Shown: positions 1 to 9,534 of the stretch, piece by piece
Position numbering within the stretch: position 1 is the stretch's first letter
Layout: the number at the start of each line of letters is the position of its first letter
DNA from: Cladophialophora immunda
Taxonomy: Eukaryota > Ascomycota > Eurotiomycetes > Chaetothyriales > Herpotrichiellaceae
Length of the DNA stretch: 64,000 bases
Direction of reading: 5' to 3'
Assembly (NCBI RefSeq): GCF_000835495.1
Contig: NW_015622541.1
Location: 3,348,001 to 3,412,000, forward strand
Program-made: the position numbers and the translations under genes
The notes under the pieces: model-generated
Seen by the model: the letters and a program-made list of their open reading frames with translations, nothing else
Databases searched by the model: none
What the model was told of the DNA's origin: nothing

Positions 1-1386
1 CCTGGACAGACAAACTATGTCAATTCCCACACCATTGTTCGTCAAATTCTGCGACGTTAGGTTCAACAAATCCCGGTTGACTTCGAAAACGCCAGTCCCA
101 GCTGTGACGACCACGATCGAGACACCAGTTCGAATCAGGTCTCGATCCTCGAAGTCATGAGCGAACTGAGTGCTGGCAATATTAATAGCTTCCAGTATAT
201 TTCCCTTGAGTGCAGCGCTCGGCCTGCCAGCAATGCGCGTCGGCGGCTCCTTGGTGTCTTCTGATATTATTTCCTTGGTGCTCGAAGTGTGTAGGGAGAT
301 ATCCCTCAAAAAGACACGAAAGTCCTTTTTAAGCTCATCCAAAATTGTTGTCCATTGCGCACTGGCCATATCTGTGACGACCACCCTGTAGAAGTCCTGG
401 TATTGGCGAGCCGTCATGTTGGGCGATCCTGACATTGGAGCCGTTTCTAGTCTTCTATCTTTGTTCCGCGCGAGTTCAAAGCGGTCATACTCCAGGCGCC
501 CAAAAAGAACGATGCTGACAAGGTGCCGAACATCCAGATCGGTCCATCTTTTGAAAAGTTCGGGAAGGAAACCATTAATGACTCGATTGAACATGATCTC
601 ACCATTGCCCTCGGAATCGAAATCCCACATTTCGCTGGACATCTGTATAAAGAGCACGTACCGCGCCGCTTCGCTGCGGAAGACTGGGATCGTGGTCCCG
701 GCAAAAAAAGCAGTAGGCGCCTTGTGATTTCGAACATGGATGGACTTGACTGTGAGCTTGATGCTCCCCAAGTACGTGATCTTCTGCCCAACGTAAACTG
801 TCGTCTCGGCCAGCTCTTGCCCAACGAGCCGCCACATGTCCGACCTTGCGAGGTATGTATCCCTGAAGCTGAATTCCACATGGGATGCCGTTGATTCCTC
901 GAAGGAAGCAGGAAATATGTAGACATGCGAGCGCGGTCTAAATCCGAACGCTGTCGCGATGTTACTCTTGATCGAGACTTGCAGGTTGGCCTGCTTTGCC
1001 TTGAACTCAGAGGACGCGAACTTGGCAATACAGAGGTAGTAATCATCCCTGCCAGATATATCACCAGTCTCAATCAAAGAGCCCGTGTTGCGCCTGGAGT
1101 CAGTCTGTTCACTGTTGGGCGACTGAAAGTCTCGGACGTCTGAAGCCTCGGTAGCTGGAAAGATCTTGATCAAGCCGCCTTCCTGTATATCCGAGCCTGC
1201 TAGGATGGCTTCATTGATGAGAACGTGTTCGGATGAGAATGCGTCGTCATGTACCCAAAGCGATGCGCGAACTGAGACGGTATCTGAGCTATTCTGGGCA
1301 CCAGGAGGCAAGCCTGTCTGAGATCCCCCAGTGGCTCGGACCGTGGAACCACTGCTGGTTCTCCGATGCAATGCAGTCTGATTCAT
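1..1386 (-). CDS. IML1: Iml1/DEPDC5-family GATOR1 (SEACIT) subunit, 5' part, runs off the window
   Basis: Iml1 (DEPDC5 in animals) is the GAP-bearing subunit of the SEACIT/GATOR1 complex, which inactivates the Rag GTPase Gtr1/RagA at the vacuole and so restrains TORC1 when amino acids are scarce. The reverse strand is open from the ATG at 1386 to the window edge without a stop, giving 462 codons of the N-terminal part. Recognisable Iml1 N-terminal blocks are FLPELFKRW followed by LVSIVLFGR, the QDFYRVVVTD block near residue 330, and NNGVGIDIVCLS at the window edge, where family members read close to NGIGIDLICLS. The start MNQTALHRR lies before a Ser/Thr-rich segment. No intron is needed in this part. 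The DEP domain and C-terminus lie outside the window. The identification rests on recalled motifs; I am fairly sure of it. Confidence 0.85.
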   Translation of the reverse strand, partial: MNQTALHRRTSSGSTVRATGGSQTGLPPGAQNSSDTVSVRASLWVHDDAFSSEHVLINEAILAGSDIQEGGLIKIFPATEASDVRDFQSPNSEQTDSRRNTGSLIETGDISGRDDYYLCIAKFASSEFKAKQANLQVSIKSNIATAFGFRPRSHVYIFPASFEESTASHVEFSFRDTYLARSDMWRLVGQELAETTVYVGQKITYLGSIKLTVKSIHVRNHKAPTAFFAGTTIPVFRSEAARYVLFIQMSSEMWDFDSEGNGEIMFNRVINGFLPELFKRWTDLDVRHLVSIVLFGRLEYDRFELARNKDRRLETAPMSGSPNMTARQYQDFYRVVVTDMASAQWTTILDELKKDFRVFLRDISLHTSSTKEIISEDTKEPPTRIAGRPSAALKGNILEAINIASTQFAHDFEDRDLIRTGVSIVVVTAGTGVFEVNRDLLNLTSQNLTNNGVGIDIVCLSR

Positions 1387-2023
1387 ATCGGAGGCTAAGG
1401 TGATGGCGTGGCTCTAGGAATTGTGGGCTCTCAAGCTGTTGTCTTCATCTCCCAAATCGAGTTGCCAGCTCCGGCGAGATGGCCCACTCATCCTCCACAA
1501 ACACAGGCGCAAACGCATTGGAACTTGTGGGCATATGGCCTGTTGTCAGCGCAGAAAGGGGTTGCGTGGTCGATTTTCTCTATATGTCCTGATCAAATGC
1601 TGTGAGGTATTGGCGAAGAACAAGATGGAACCTTGATCCGACGTCGAGAGACGGGAAACTGTGCCAAGACAAGCAGCCGGTTCAGGGACAATAATGATGC
1701 CGCCCTAATTCTACCTGCTTGATCACTAAAGCGGCAAGACGAGCCATTGGGAGAAAAGACCTACCAACAGTAACTATACAGAGTCCTCAAGCAGTGCATC
1801 AGGTCACGCAACGAAACGAACCCTATAGCGAAGCGGCTCTCACGATGGAATTACTTCAATACTCCGTCCTCCCAAGATGGCGGACCCTATTTACCAACAC
1901 CCTACTCTCGTCATGTACGAGAGGGCTAAAGCTCTGATTGCCGCTAAGAAGGTCTAGAAGCGTCGGTCGACAAGTGGACGAAGAAATCATGCTTCATGTC
2001 AACTTCCTTCCCATCCTTTCGCA
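1387..2023. other. Divergent intergenic region between IML1 and the HET gene
   Basis: About 640 bp separating the IML1 start (reverse) from the HET gene start (forward), so it should hold both promoters. Short open frames here do not resemble proteins I know. I see no repeat or RNA gene. Confidence 0.6.
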
Positions 2024-4441
2024 ATGGATAGAATCTCTATCTCTACACTACCGAGCCGCAGCAGATCCGAAGTGCTGCGAACGGGACCAGAAGAACAATG
2101 CAGGAGTCTTGAACAACCACAGAAGGAATCTGAAGCGCTTTGCAAGGCTTGCGAAGCCCTCGACTTTGATGTTCTCTTTGGACAACGAAGAATTCGAACC
2201 TTTGATGAACCCAGTTCCTATAAGGATTTAAGGGTTCATGTCAACAATGTCGGGGCTATTCTGCGGAATAGAGGCTGCAGCTTTTGCAAATTGCTAAGAT
2301 TTGTGATATTTGAGCCCAACCCATTCCTCCCAAGAGAGAATGGCGATTTGATTTGTCGGAGGGGAAAATGTCCTCCAGAACCCATCGATTGGAACCTCAT
2401 CGATTGCTACCTTGTCCCTTTCCACACACAACTCATCAATAGGAGTGGAAGCTTCAGCCGCGAGGCTGCTGAGAAGTATGCCACATGCCTATGGCTCAAT
2501 TTGATTCACCCGACGAAGCCTAAGCTATTCGAGCACTACATTCTGCACAAAGGTCCCAAGAAATCAGGCTGTGTCGGAGAAAGAACATGTTACTTGAAGT
2601 TGAATTTCGACGAGACAAACGTCGATATCCTCAAAGAACGACCTCTGCTGAACGGAGCCAAGGCCCACGAGAACGGACCGAATTTTGACGTGATTAGGAA
2701 ATGGCTTCATATCTGTCAGAAGGGTCACGCCGACACGTGTAACAAACGGGAAGGTACCTATTCTAGGGAGATGCTCCATTCTTTCCGTGTCGTCGACGTC
2801 GAAAGCCGGAGGATAGTGCATGCAGATCTCGCGAAAGACAACTACGCGGCATTGAGCTACGTCTGGGGCGCTGACCATCATGAATATACGAATCACCTAT
2901 TCGACCTTGAAAAAACAGGCGAGCCTCCTGAATCCACGAACCCTGATTGGTTCTGTTTTCCCACCAAACTTCCCAGGACCGTAGAAGACGCGCTGGTTGT
3001 CTGCAAGGAGATTGGCGTCGAGTACCTTTGGGTTGACCTGTTCTGTATCGACCAGCAGAATGCACAAGATAAGGCCATCCAGATCGAGAACATGGGATAC
3101 ATTTATTCCAATGCCGTAGTCACCATTGTGGCGGCGAGTGGTGGGAATTGCAACAGCGGACTAAGCGGCTTGCGAGGGCGTTTTCACTCCGAGCAGCCTC
3201 CCTTCAGACGTCAAGCTCTGGAGAAGGTCAAAGGCCGCAACATCACAACCACCCTGTCAGCAGATATGTCGAGGATGCTGGGCGAAAAGGTAGCTTGGTC
3301 GAAGAGAGGCTGGACGTTCCAAGAAGGGATGCTGTCGAGAAGGTGCCTGGTCTTCGCCGACGAAGACGCCATCATGCTCTGCCGCAACGGTTCCTTTCGA
3401 GACTCATGCAATATTGGCACGGCAGCTGGCGGCGACTTGGGCGACAAGATCGCTTTCCCGCAGGACCAGAAAACAACATTGAATCTCTACATCTGTAGCT
3501 CCGTCCACTGGGAAGCCGCGTTTTCCATGCTTTACTATGGGCATTGTGTCTTTCAACTGACCATGAGACAATTTACCAGGGAGAACGACATCCTCAATGC
3601 CTTCCAAGGGTACCTGAGGATCGTGCAGGAAGCCTCGCAGATGGAGTTCACCTTTGCGTTGCCAAAACAGCAAATCTTGGACGGTCTTTGTTGGGTGTCC
3701 CTGATCCCCATGGAGCATTCCCGGCTGGCCGAGTTTCCTTCGTGGAGCTGGATAGCCTGGCGGTCGTCGTCTTTGTCGTCGTCGTCGAACACCTCGAACG
3801 AAACGGAGCATGAGGACGAGGCAAATGCCTGCGGGATGCTCCGACTGTTCTACCCGTTCGTCACATTCCCCATGAAAACGTCGCGTGCGCGCGAAGAACT
3901 GCAGGCTCTCATACCGGGCTACCGACACCTGGACTGCAAAATCGTGAAAGTGATCCAAGATAAAGGGCCGCACTCGGAAGTCACGCCCAAGGGCCTCGTC
4001 CTGCAGTACGGCGCCAACGTCTCCTTCGAGCCCGGGACGGACGACCGCGTGCTCGTGCTGGAGTCGGAGGTGGCCTCGTTCCGCTTCGGCATCGTGGACG
4101 CCGGCCCAGCATGTCCGTGGCCCCGGGTCTGCATCGTGACCACGGACGGCCGCCGGTATCCCCAGTGGTGCTCCGATCTCGATGTGGCCACGCTCGCGAA
4201 GCCCGCGGATCCCACGTATGCATCGTGGTCGTGGGCCTTCGAGCAGCCGGTCCAATGCGTCTTGCTTAAGTACTGGCAGACCGCCACGGCAACTGAGCAA
4301 TCGTACATCCGCATCCTGGCCATGCCCTTGGACAATAGGGCCGGGACTCGCGAGGTGCGGCGCACGTGCGCGCTGTTCTTGCTCCCCCTTCCCGTCTGGG
4401 AGTCTGGGGAGCCCCGGTTGAAGACCATATACTTGGCTTGA
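2024..4441 (+). CDS. HET (heterokaryon incompatibility) domain protein
   Basis: Single-exon gene of 805 residues. HET-domain proteins trigger programmed cell death on allorecognition between fungal strains, or act in related immune-like responses. The diagnostic blocks are in order: YAALSYVWG near residue 274, LPRTVEDALVVCKEIG then LWVDLFCIDQQN near residue 335, and GWTFQEGMLSRRCLVF near residue 430. The N-terminus carries two Cys pairs, CKAC at 40-43 and CSFC near 85, a pattern I have seen ahead of HET domains that may bind metal. There is no visible NACHT, ankyrin or WD repeat, so this is a stand-alone HET protein with a long unassigned C-terminus (about 430-805). The last 450 bp are markedly GC-rich relative to the rest. 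It lies between two TORC1-related genes and converges on the FNIP gene, 263 bp away. The allelic partner and specificity cannot be read from sequence. Confidence 0.88.
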   Translation: MDRISISTLPSRSRSEVLRTGPEEQCRSLEQPQKESEALCKACEALDFDVLFGQRRIRTFDEPSSYKDLRVHVNNVGAILRNRGCSFCKLLRFVIFEPNPFLPRENGDLICRRGKCPPEPIDWNLIDCYLVPFHTQLINRSGSFSREAAEKYATCLWLNLIHPTKPKLFEHYILHKGPKKSGCVGERTCYLKLNFDETNVDILKERPLLNGAKAHENGPNFDVIRKWLHICQKGHADTCNKREGTYSREMLHSFRVVDVESRRIVHADLAKDNYAALSYVWGADHHEYTNHLFDLEKTGEPPESTNPDWFCFPTKLPRTVEDALVVCKEIGVEYLWVDLFCIDQQNAQDKAIQIENMGYIYSNAVVTIVAASGGNCNSGLSGLRGRFHSEQPPFRRQALEKVKGRNITTTLSADMSRMLGEKVAWSKRGWTFQEGMLSRRCLVFADEDAIMLCRNGSFRDSCNIGTAAGGDLGDKIAFPQDQKTTLNLYICSSVHWEAAFSMLYYGHCVFQLTMRQFTRENDILNAFQGYLRIVQEASQMEFTFALPKQQILDGLCWVSLIPMEHSRLAEFPSWSWIAWRSSSLSSSSNTSNETEHEDEANACGMLRLFYPFVTFPMKTSRAREELQALIPGYRHLDCKIVKVIQDKGPHSEVTPKGLVLQYGANVSFEPGTDDRVLVLESEVASFRFGIVDAGPACPWPRVCIVTTDGRRYPQWCSDLDVATLAKPADPTYASWSWAFEQPVQCVLLKYWQTATATEQSYIRILAMPLDNRAGTREVRRTCALFLLPLPVWESGEPRLKTIYLA

Positions 4442-4704
4442 TGGCAGCCCGGGCTCGTTGGCCAACGAGGCATTAGGGTTTGCAAGGGGCTAAAGACCAG
4501 GCTGGGGCAGCAAAGGTATCGAAAGCGAACCGAACAAGTCTAATTGTAGGTGACTATTGATTGTTACAATCACCTTCGTATAGTTGTTGGTACGTCTAGA
4601 TTCTAAGACGCTAATAATACATGCGCTCTAAAGGGTATCGTCGCTGTGGGCAGGGGAAGATCGTCACTCATCATATGTCCATCCCTGGCATCCCTCCAGT
4701 ACTC

Positions 4705-7700
4705 CTACCACACACTCCTCGTCTCGACATTGAGGAGCCACCTCTTCACTCCCTCACGTAACACATTATCCTGCTTCATTTCCTGATTCAAAGCATCACC
4801 GTTGATCTTGACGTGGCCACCAGCGTCTCGTCCTCTGCTATACTTGGACAAATCATCATTGACACTCTTCACCACCTCCTCGAGAGCACCCACCACTACT
4901 TGTCGACAATCTGACTGCGACAACGGGGTTGTGCGAGACCAGTCCCTTAGCTTGCCGGGGCCCGAGATCTCCAATGGCAGCGACTTCACGGAAGATGTAG
5001 TGGCGGCAGACACAGTTCGAGAGTGTGTCCTGGTTGGAGCTACCGACTTCTGTTTTCCCGGCTCTGTCTCGTTCAGAACACGTTCGACTGCATCAGTCAG
5101 TGTTGTATCGAAGTCCATAACTATCTCACTGTCAAACTGTTCCAACTGAGTCACTGACTCTGGCTGGACATTGGATGATGCCCCAGGAATTCCCGAGTTG
5201 TTTTCTGTTCTTGACTGGCTCTGCGCGCCTGTGGCAGGATCGCTTCCAGTTCCCCGTTTTGCCAATCGCTTTAAAGTCAGACGTTGAATGGTAAAGTTCC
5301 GCAGGTCGGCAAGTAATGTGGTGCAAACGGTAACCCACTGTTCCGTCCCGTCTTGCGCGTCTGATGGCGAAATGGATATGTCATCAGAAGGGGTCGGCTC
5401 TCTTGACATGCTTTGCCTGATCTCGTCTTGAAGCTCGGTATACGGCTTGACCCCCTGTAGGATAAAGTCTTCATGAAATCGTTTTAGATAACCTGCAACG
5501 TTTGAGGTTTTCGATCCTGTCAAATCGGTGTGACGCGAGTGCGAGCTGTACGTCGAGCCCGCTTCATCCACACTTGCAAAAGACGGCGAACGATGATGCA
5601 GCCATGATGGGGGAGAAGAGCCTTTCCCTTCGTTCCAGCCTATAAAACCAGGAATGTTGATATCCACATCAACAACTCCATCCCTCTCGTCCACTGTGAG
5701 TCGTGGGGGGTGTACTTCGCTCGGGAATGTTGATGGTCTATACGCGCTTGCGAGATCATCGTCTTGGCCTAGGATTTTACTCTTTCGCAGGCGCCCGGCT
5801 TCATCAACCATGGCTTCCAGTGGGCTTGGCCGTCTGCCATGGATTGGGACTGATCTGGGAGCAAGTCTGCGACGATCGCTCAGGCTCCCGGAGCCAGGCG
5901 AACTTGTGATTTCATTCGTTGAAGCGGTGGAATCTTGTCTTCTGTTCCACAGACCAGAAACGTTGCTGATCAACGAGCCCCAATTCATACTCGATTGATG
6001 GGACTGTGATTGACTCACGCTGTCGCGCCTCAGAATTCGAGCAAGGTCAGCGCTAGCACCAGTCTCTTCACCGTCCATGACTGCACCTTCCGGAAAGTAG
6101 CTGTCATCGGCCTTTGTCGCAAAGTGCGGTACAGGTGTGCCCATACCGGGTGTAGCTGTCGAACTAGTGGCATTTGTCTTGTGGAGGGCACCGCCATTAT
6201 CCGCCGGAGAAAACACGGGCGTATGTCTCATGCCTAGGGTGAGCTCAGCATTGGTGAATCTCGACCGAGAACTCCTGCGGAAGGCTTTAGCAATGCCACT
6301 GGCGCTCTCGGTCGATGAGACGCTACTGGACAACCCAGCACCATCGCGGCGACAAAACATGGCGTTTCCGTCTCGGGACTTGTTATGAGCATGACGACGA
6401 AGGGATCCTTCGTTGAGGATCCTTTTGACTGGCGAAGAGGAGTTGATATCGGGCGTGAGCAGAGGCGACATGACCTCCGTAGGGAACTTCGTGATTGCGC
6501 TGCGCGGCAAGAATGAGGCCAGTAAAAAGATGATGCGGCGAGCCATTGATCGGTTTTCGCAGACTATGACTGTCCGAGACGCAACGTTGTTAGGTTGAGA
6601 TTTCCCCTTATTCAAAGTCCTGAATTGTCTTCGGTACCACTCTGGCCCTAACCTTTCAAGCCATTCAGTATGGTTTCCGAGAAAAGCAGTCAAGAGGTTG
6701 AAAAGAAAGAAGTTTTGCTGTTTATTTCCGCATACTCGGACAAGATACCGTGCTTCGTCGAGCCAATGGCCTCCGTTGTCAAGCCCTAGGCCAGTAAGAA
6801 CCCGCGGAATACGCAGTGCGTAGGAAACTCTCCATAACGTATGCCTCACTGCGCGTTGCAGCTCGGACACCTGCACCAATCTGTTGGGAGACCGAAGATA
6901 GACGTTACGCTGGTTCGTACGTTGCTCCGACGGACCTTTTGGTGCCTTTGCAGCGGAAGTGATCAGCGCCAGATTCACTTCCTGCAAAAGCTCGCCAATC
7001 TCGGAACGCGCTAGAATCTCAACAACCGTAAGGCTCCTCAGAATAACTTCCCAGTTTCTGACAATGATATCAATGCCACGATCAGTCAGCTGGCTGGAAG
7101 CCTCGTCGGACCACAAGTGCTCGGGAATGGCATTCAGGAATGTCCAGGAAGAAAAGGAGCCTGATCCATAGGAATTTGGGGTCGATGACGGCGTAAACGA
7201 GGCTCTTGATGATGGGCGGGCTGATGAAGTGTTTGGACGCACGTCGCCAGGGCGCGGCAAGTAGAATAGCAAGCCGATGGCAAAGACTGGGGTCTTTTTC
7301 TCTACGAGTTTCGGCTTCTTGCTTTGCAGCGGCGAGCCCATCTGGTGTTCAGGACCATGAGAAAGCGGATTGATTGAGTTGGCATGTTCAGCAGAAGACC
7401 TTCGGCGCTGCCTTAGATCATCCTGGGCCTCAGGAAGCGTAACCGAAAACATGCGAGTGACCAGAACGGCGTCCCGCGGTTCCGGCTCGGATTCCTTTGA
7501 AGGGTTGTTTTGACCCTGGTTGTTGACAGTAGTCGTAGCAGTCCTCGCTCGCAAGAGGGGAGCACGAGAAGGCGCCATGCCGGGTAAGTTTGAAGATGGC
7601 GCCCGTGAACTTAGGTCGCTTGCAGGACTTCGATCGCCCGGTAGGAAGTGTAATTTTGTACTGGATCCAGACTTCGTAGCACTGCTGACGCCAAACATAC

Positions 7701-8190
7701 AATCTAGAACGTTGCCGAGGTGGTCCGTGGGCTCCGACTCCTTATGAGGGCGTGCCCAAGATGCCGACACTCCTGAAATAGTAGAACTTCGATTCCTCAC
7801 ATGTCCCAGGATGGGAATCCCAGAGCCTGCACGGTGAGATGTTCCGGCGGCGGCAGGAGAGGGGACGTTTGTCCGTTGGCACAAGTTGGGCTCCTTGGAC
7901 TCGACATATTGGGTGTCAAAGAGTAGCAGAGGGCGGTCGTTCGTTCCGAAGGCATCTTGGGCGACAATCAACCTCAAGTCCTTGGACTCGTTCAACTCCA
8001 GTCCAATTCGATCATCGAAGGGCGAGACACGGGCCGTAGGAGAGCCATATGGAGTAGTCGGTGGTGACAGAGATCCACCACGTCCATCCGCATGCAGTTC
8101 TGGCCAGAGCAGACTGCGGGTGTGTGTTTCTTCCGTAGCACTCTCAAGCTGGCTACCTCTGGCGTAGCCTTGAATCAATCTCCCCAGCAT
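4705..8190 (-). CDS. Folliculin-interacting protein (FNIP/Lst4 family), DENN-fold
   Basis: Single-exon gene of 1161 residues. FNIP proteins pair with folliculin (Lst4-Lst7 in budding yeast); the complex is a GAP for RagC/Gtr2 at the vacuole or lysosome and promotes TORC1 signalling. Evidence is the FNIP N-terminal block: RSLLWPELHAD near residue 27, DLRLIVAQDAFGTNDRPLLL near residue 71, and LDCMFGVSSATKSGSSTKLH near residue 163, which matches the family pattern of a short acidic-hydrophobic block followed by a G-x-STK-H segment. Later conserved-looking blocks (DIIVRNWEVILRSLTVVEIL near 385; the tail from about 930 with LLADLRNFTIQRLTLKRLAK) fit the middle and C-terminal FNIP regions. Long Ser/Pro-rich segments between blocks should be disordered. 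It is divergent from the SNF2-RING gene and convergent with the HET gene. The family call is good; a one-to-one relation to yeast Lst4 is inferred. Confidence 0.82.
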   Translation of the reverse strand: MLGRLIQGYARGSQLESATEETHTRSLLWPELHADGRGGSLSPPTTPYGSPTARVSPFDDRIGLELNESKDLRLIVAQDAFGTNDRPLLLFDTQYVESKEPNLCQRTNVPSPAAAGTSHRAGSGIPILGHVRNRSSTISGVSASWARPHKESEPTDHLGNVLDCMFGVSSATKSGSSTKLHFLPGDRSPASDLSSRAPSSNLPGMAPSRAPLLRARTATTTVNNQGQNNPSKESEPEPRDAVLVTRMFSVTLPEAQDDLRQRRRSSAEHANSINPLSHGPEHQMGSPLQSKKPKLVEKKTPVFAIGLLFYLPRPGDVRPNTSSARPSSRASFTPSSTPNSYGSGSFSSWTFLNAIPEHLWSDEASSQLTDRGIDIIVRNWEVILRSLTVVEILARSEIGELLQEVNLALITSAAKAPKGPSEQRTNQRNVYLRSPNRLVQVSELQRAVRHTLWRVSYALRIPRVLTGLGLDNGGHWLDEARYLVRVCGNKQQNFFLFNLLTAFLGNHTEWLERLGPEWYRRQFRTLNKGKSQPNNVASRTVIVCENRSMARRIIFLLASFLPRSAITKFPTEVMSPLLTPDINSSSPVKRILNEGSLRRHAHNKSRDGNAMFCRRDGAGLSSSVSSTESASGIAKAFRRSSRSRFTNAELTLGMRHTPVFSPADNGGALHKTNATSSTATPGMGTPVPHFATKADDSYFPEGAVMDGEETGASADLARILRRDSVSQSQSHQSSMNWGSLISNVSGLWNRRQDSTASTNEITSSPGSGSLSDRRRLAPRSVPIHGRRPSPLEAMVDEAGRLRKSKILGQDDDLASAYRPSTFPSEVHPPRLTVDERDGVVDVDINIPGFIGWNEGKGSSPPSWLHHRSPSFASVDEAGSTYSSHSRHTDLTGSKTSNVAGYLKRFHEDFILQGVKPYTELQDEIRQSMSREPTPSDDISISPSDAQDGTEQWVTVCTTLLADLRNFTIQRLTLKRLAKRGTGSDPATGAQSQSRTENNSGIPGASSNVQPESVTQLEQFDSEIVMDFDTTLTDAVERVLNETEPGKQKSVAPTRTHSRTVSAATTSSVKSLPLEISGPGKLRDWSRTTPLSQSDCRQVVVGALEEVVKSVNDDLSKYSRGRDAGGHVKINGDALNQEMKQDNVLREGVKRWLLNVETRSVW

Positions 8191-8516
8191 CTCAATACAA
8201 TGTTTAGAGACTCAAGTTTGCGGTAAAGGCTCATTCCACGAAGTTCAAGGCGCGGTGGTGGACTGAACCGGATGACGGGATATCGAGTGGGCGCGCAGGA
8301 CAGGGTTCGGAGAGGGAAGGGCGAGAACGGGACGACCTAGACGCAGACATTGAGACATGTTGTGAGTCGCAGAGGTCGACCGCGCTTGAGGACGGTGTGC
8401 AAAGGCGAGGGACAGCAAGGCAGAACAGTGCTTGCTGATGTAGGAGCCTGAAGGTTGTTGAACTGTCTGCGTTTGGGCTTCGGCATTCCGTTCTCGCCGT
8501 CTTCAATTTGGAGAAA

Positions 8517-8546
8517 GGGGACGAAGGGGGACGAAGGGGGACGAAG
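8517..8546. repeat. Three tandem copies of a 10-bp unit (GGGGACGAAG)
   Basis: Three perfect head-to-tail copies of a purine-rich decamer upstream of the FNIP start. No function is evident. Confidence 0.9.
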
Positions 8547-9339
8547 GGCACCAAAGCAGCGTCATCTCCAACTTACGGTGAGCAACTGCGCACTAGCCAT
8601 ATCCGGCAATCCGCTAAACCGACATCATCAATTCCTAAATCTTCCATCCGGCTTCCTCCTGCCCACACTCTACAACTTCAATGCCCGACACCAGCCTTCT
8701 TTGGCACCCAGATGCTCGCATACTGATGACCTGGTCACCTACAAGGGTCGTGTGGATACATACGCTGGCGAATGCGTCTTCCTATCTCGTGCTAATCTAA
8801 GCAAAAGGGGCAGTTCGACAGAACACCTCGACTACAGCTTCTCCAGCCCACGAGACTCGGGCTCCTCTGCATCAGCCTCCAGATTGACCACCCTGCTAGA
8901 GGGAAGACTACAGGATGGAGGAAATCGCGTACACCAGAAGAGTTGTATCCTGCGATGAAGACACCGGAAGCTCGCCTGGTCCAGTCCAGCCTGAAGTAGC
9001 GATGGTCACCACGGGCACCCGCCATCCAACTCATTGGCAAGCTCTCAGTGTTTGAGAACCTTTACCTCTTCATCTGTACCTCAGATCGACGTCTACCTGT
9101 GTACTCAAGGCTGTCACCTGCGTGAACACCACGACGCCCACCTCTCTTTTGTTCCAGTCTCATCCTCAGGTTTGTTTTCTATTACTCGACTGCTCTTGGT
9201 GTAACTTAACTGCGCCTGCCTTGGAACCCACATGCGTTGTCACCGTTGCTTCACTCTACGATTGGAGGCAGCTGAAGCCTTGCCAGGCCTTTCTCTGGCT
9301 ATAAGTACTTTTCTTCACATCTGTCGTCAGTCCAACAGG

Positions 9340-9357
9340 TTTTTTTTTTTTTTTTTT
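9340..9357. repeat. Homopolymer T18 tract in probable 5' leader
   Basis: Eighteen consecutive T residues about 180 bp upstream of the chosen SNF2-RING start. It may be a nucleosome-excluding poly(dT) promoter element, or the pyrimidine-rich leader common in fungal promoters. Confidence 0.85.
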
Positions 9358-9534
9358 CCCACGTCTCTTTCTTCTTCATGTCTTCCATATCTGCCAATCT
9401 TTCATCCTTATCTGTGTTCTGAACCCGCCTATCTCTTTTCTATTTGTTTCTTCCCGCATTTGGCGTTTCTGCAGAAGATCTTATTCTACGCAAAGCTCAC
9501 CCAACGCGGTACCTCACGACTCGCTCAGAGCAGC

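Larger units (their letters stand above)
8191..9534. other. Divergent promoter/leader region between FNIP and SNF2-RING genes
   Basis: About 1.3 kb with no gene I recognise. It contains a three-copy 10-bp tandem repeat near 8517 and an 18-T run at 9340. The frame of the SNF2 gene is open upstream to an ATG at 9232, but that stretch translates to a low-complexity Phe/Ser-rich peptide across the T run and is more likely 5' leader. Confidence 0.6.

Noticed and set aside
3404..4465. 353-codon antisense frame inside the HET gene
   Set aside because: It lies in the GC-rich 3' part where antisense frames stay open by composition; no recognisable domain.
9232..9534. In-frame 101-codon N-terminal extension of the SNF2-RING protein
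   Set aside because: It reads through the T18 run as Phe-rich low-complexity sequence and looks like leader; the ATG at 9535 starts protein-like sequence.
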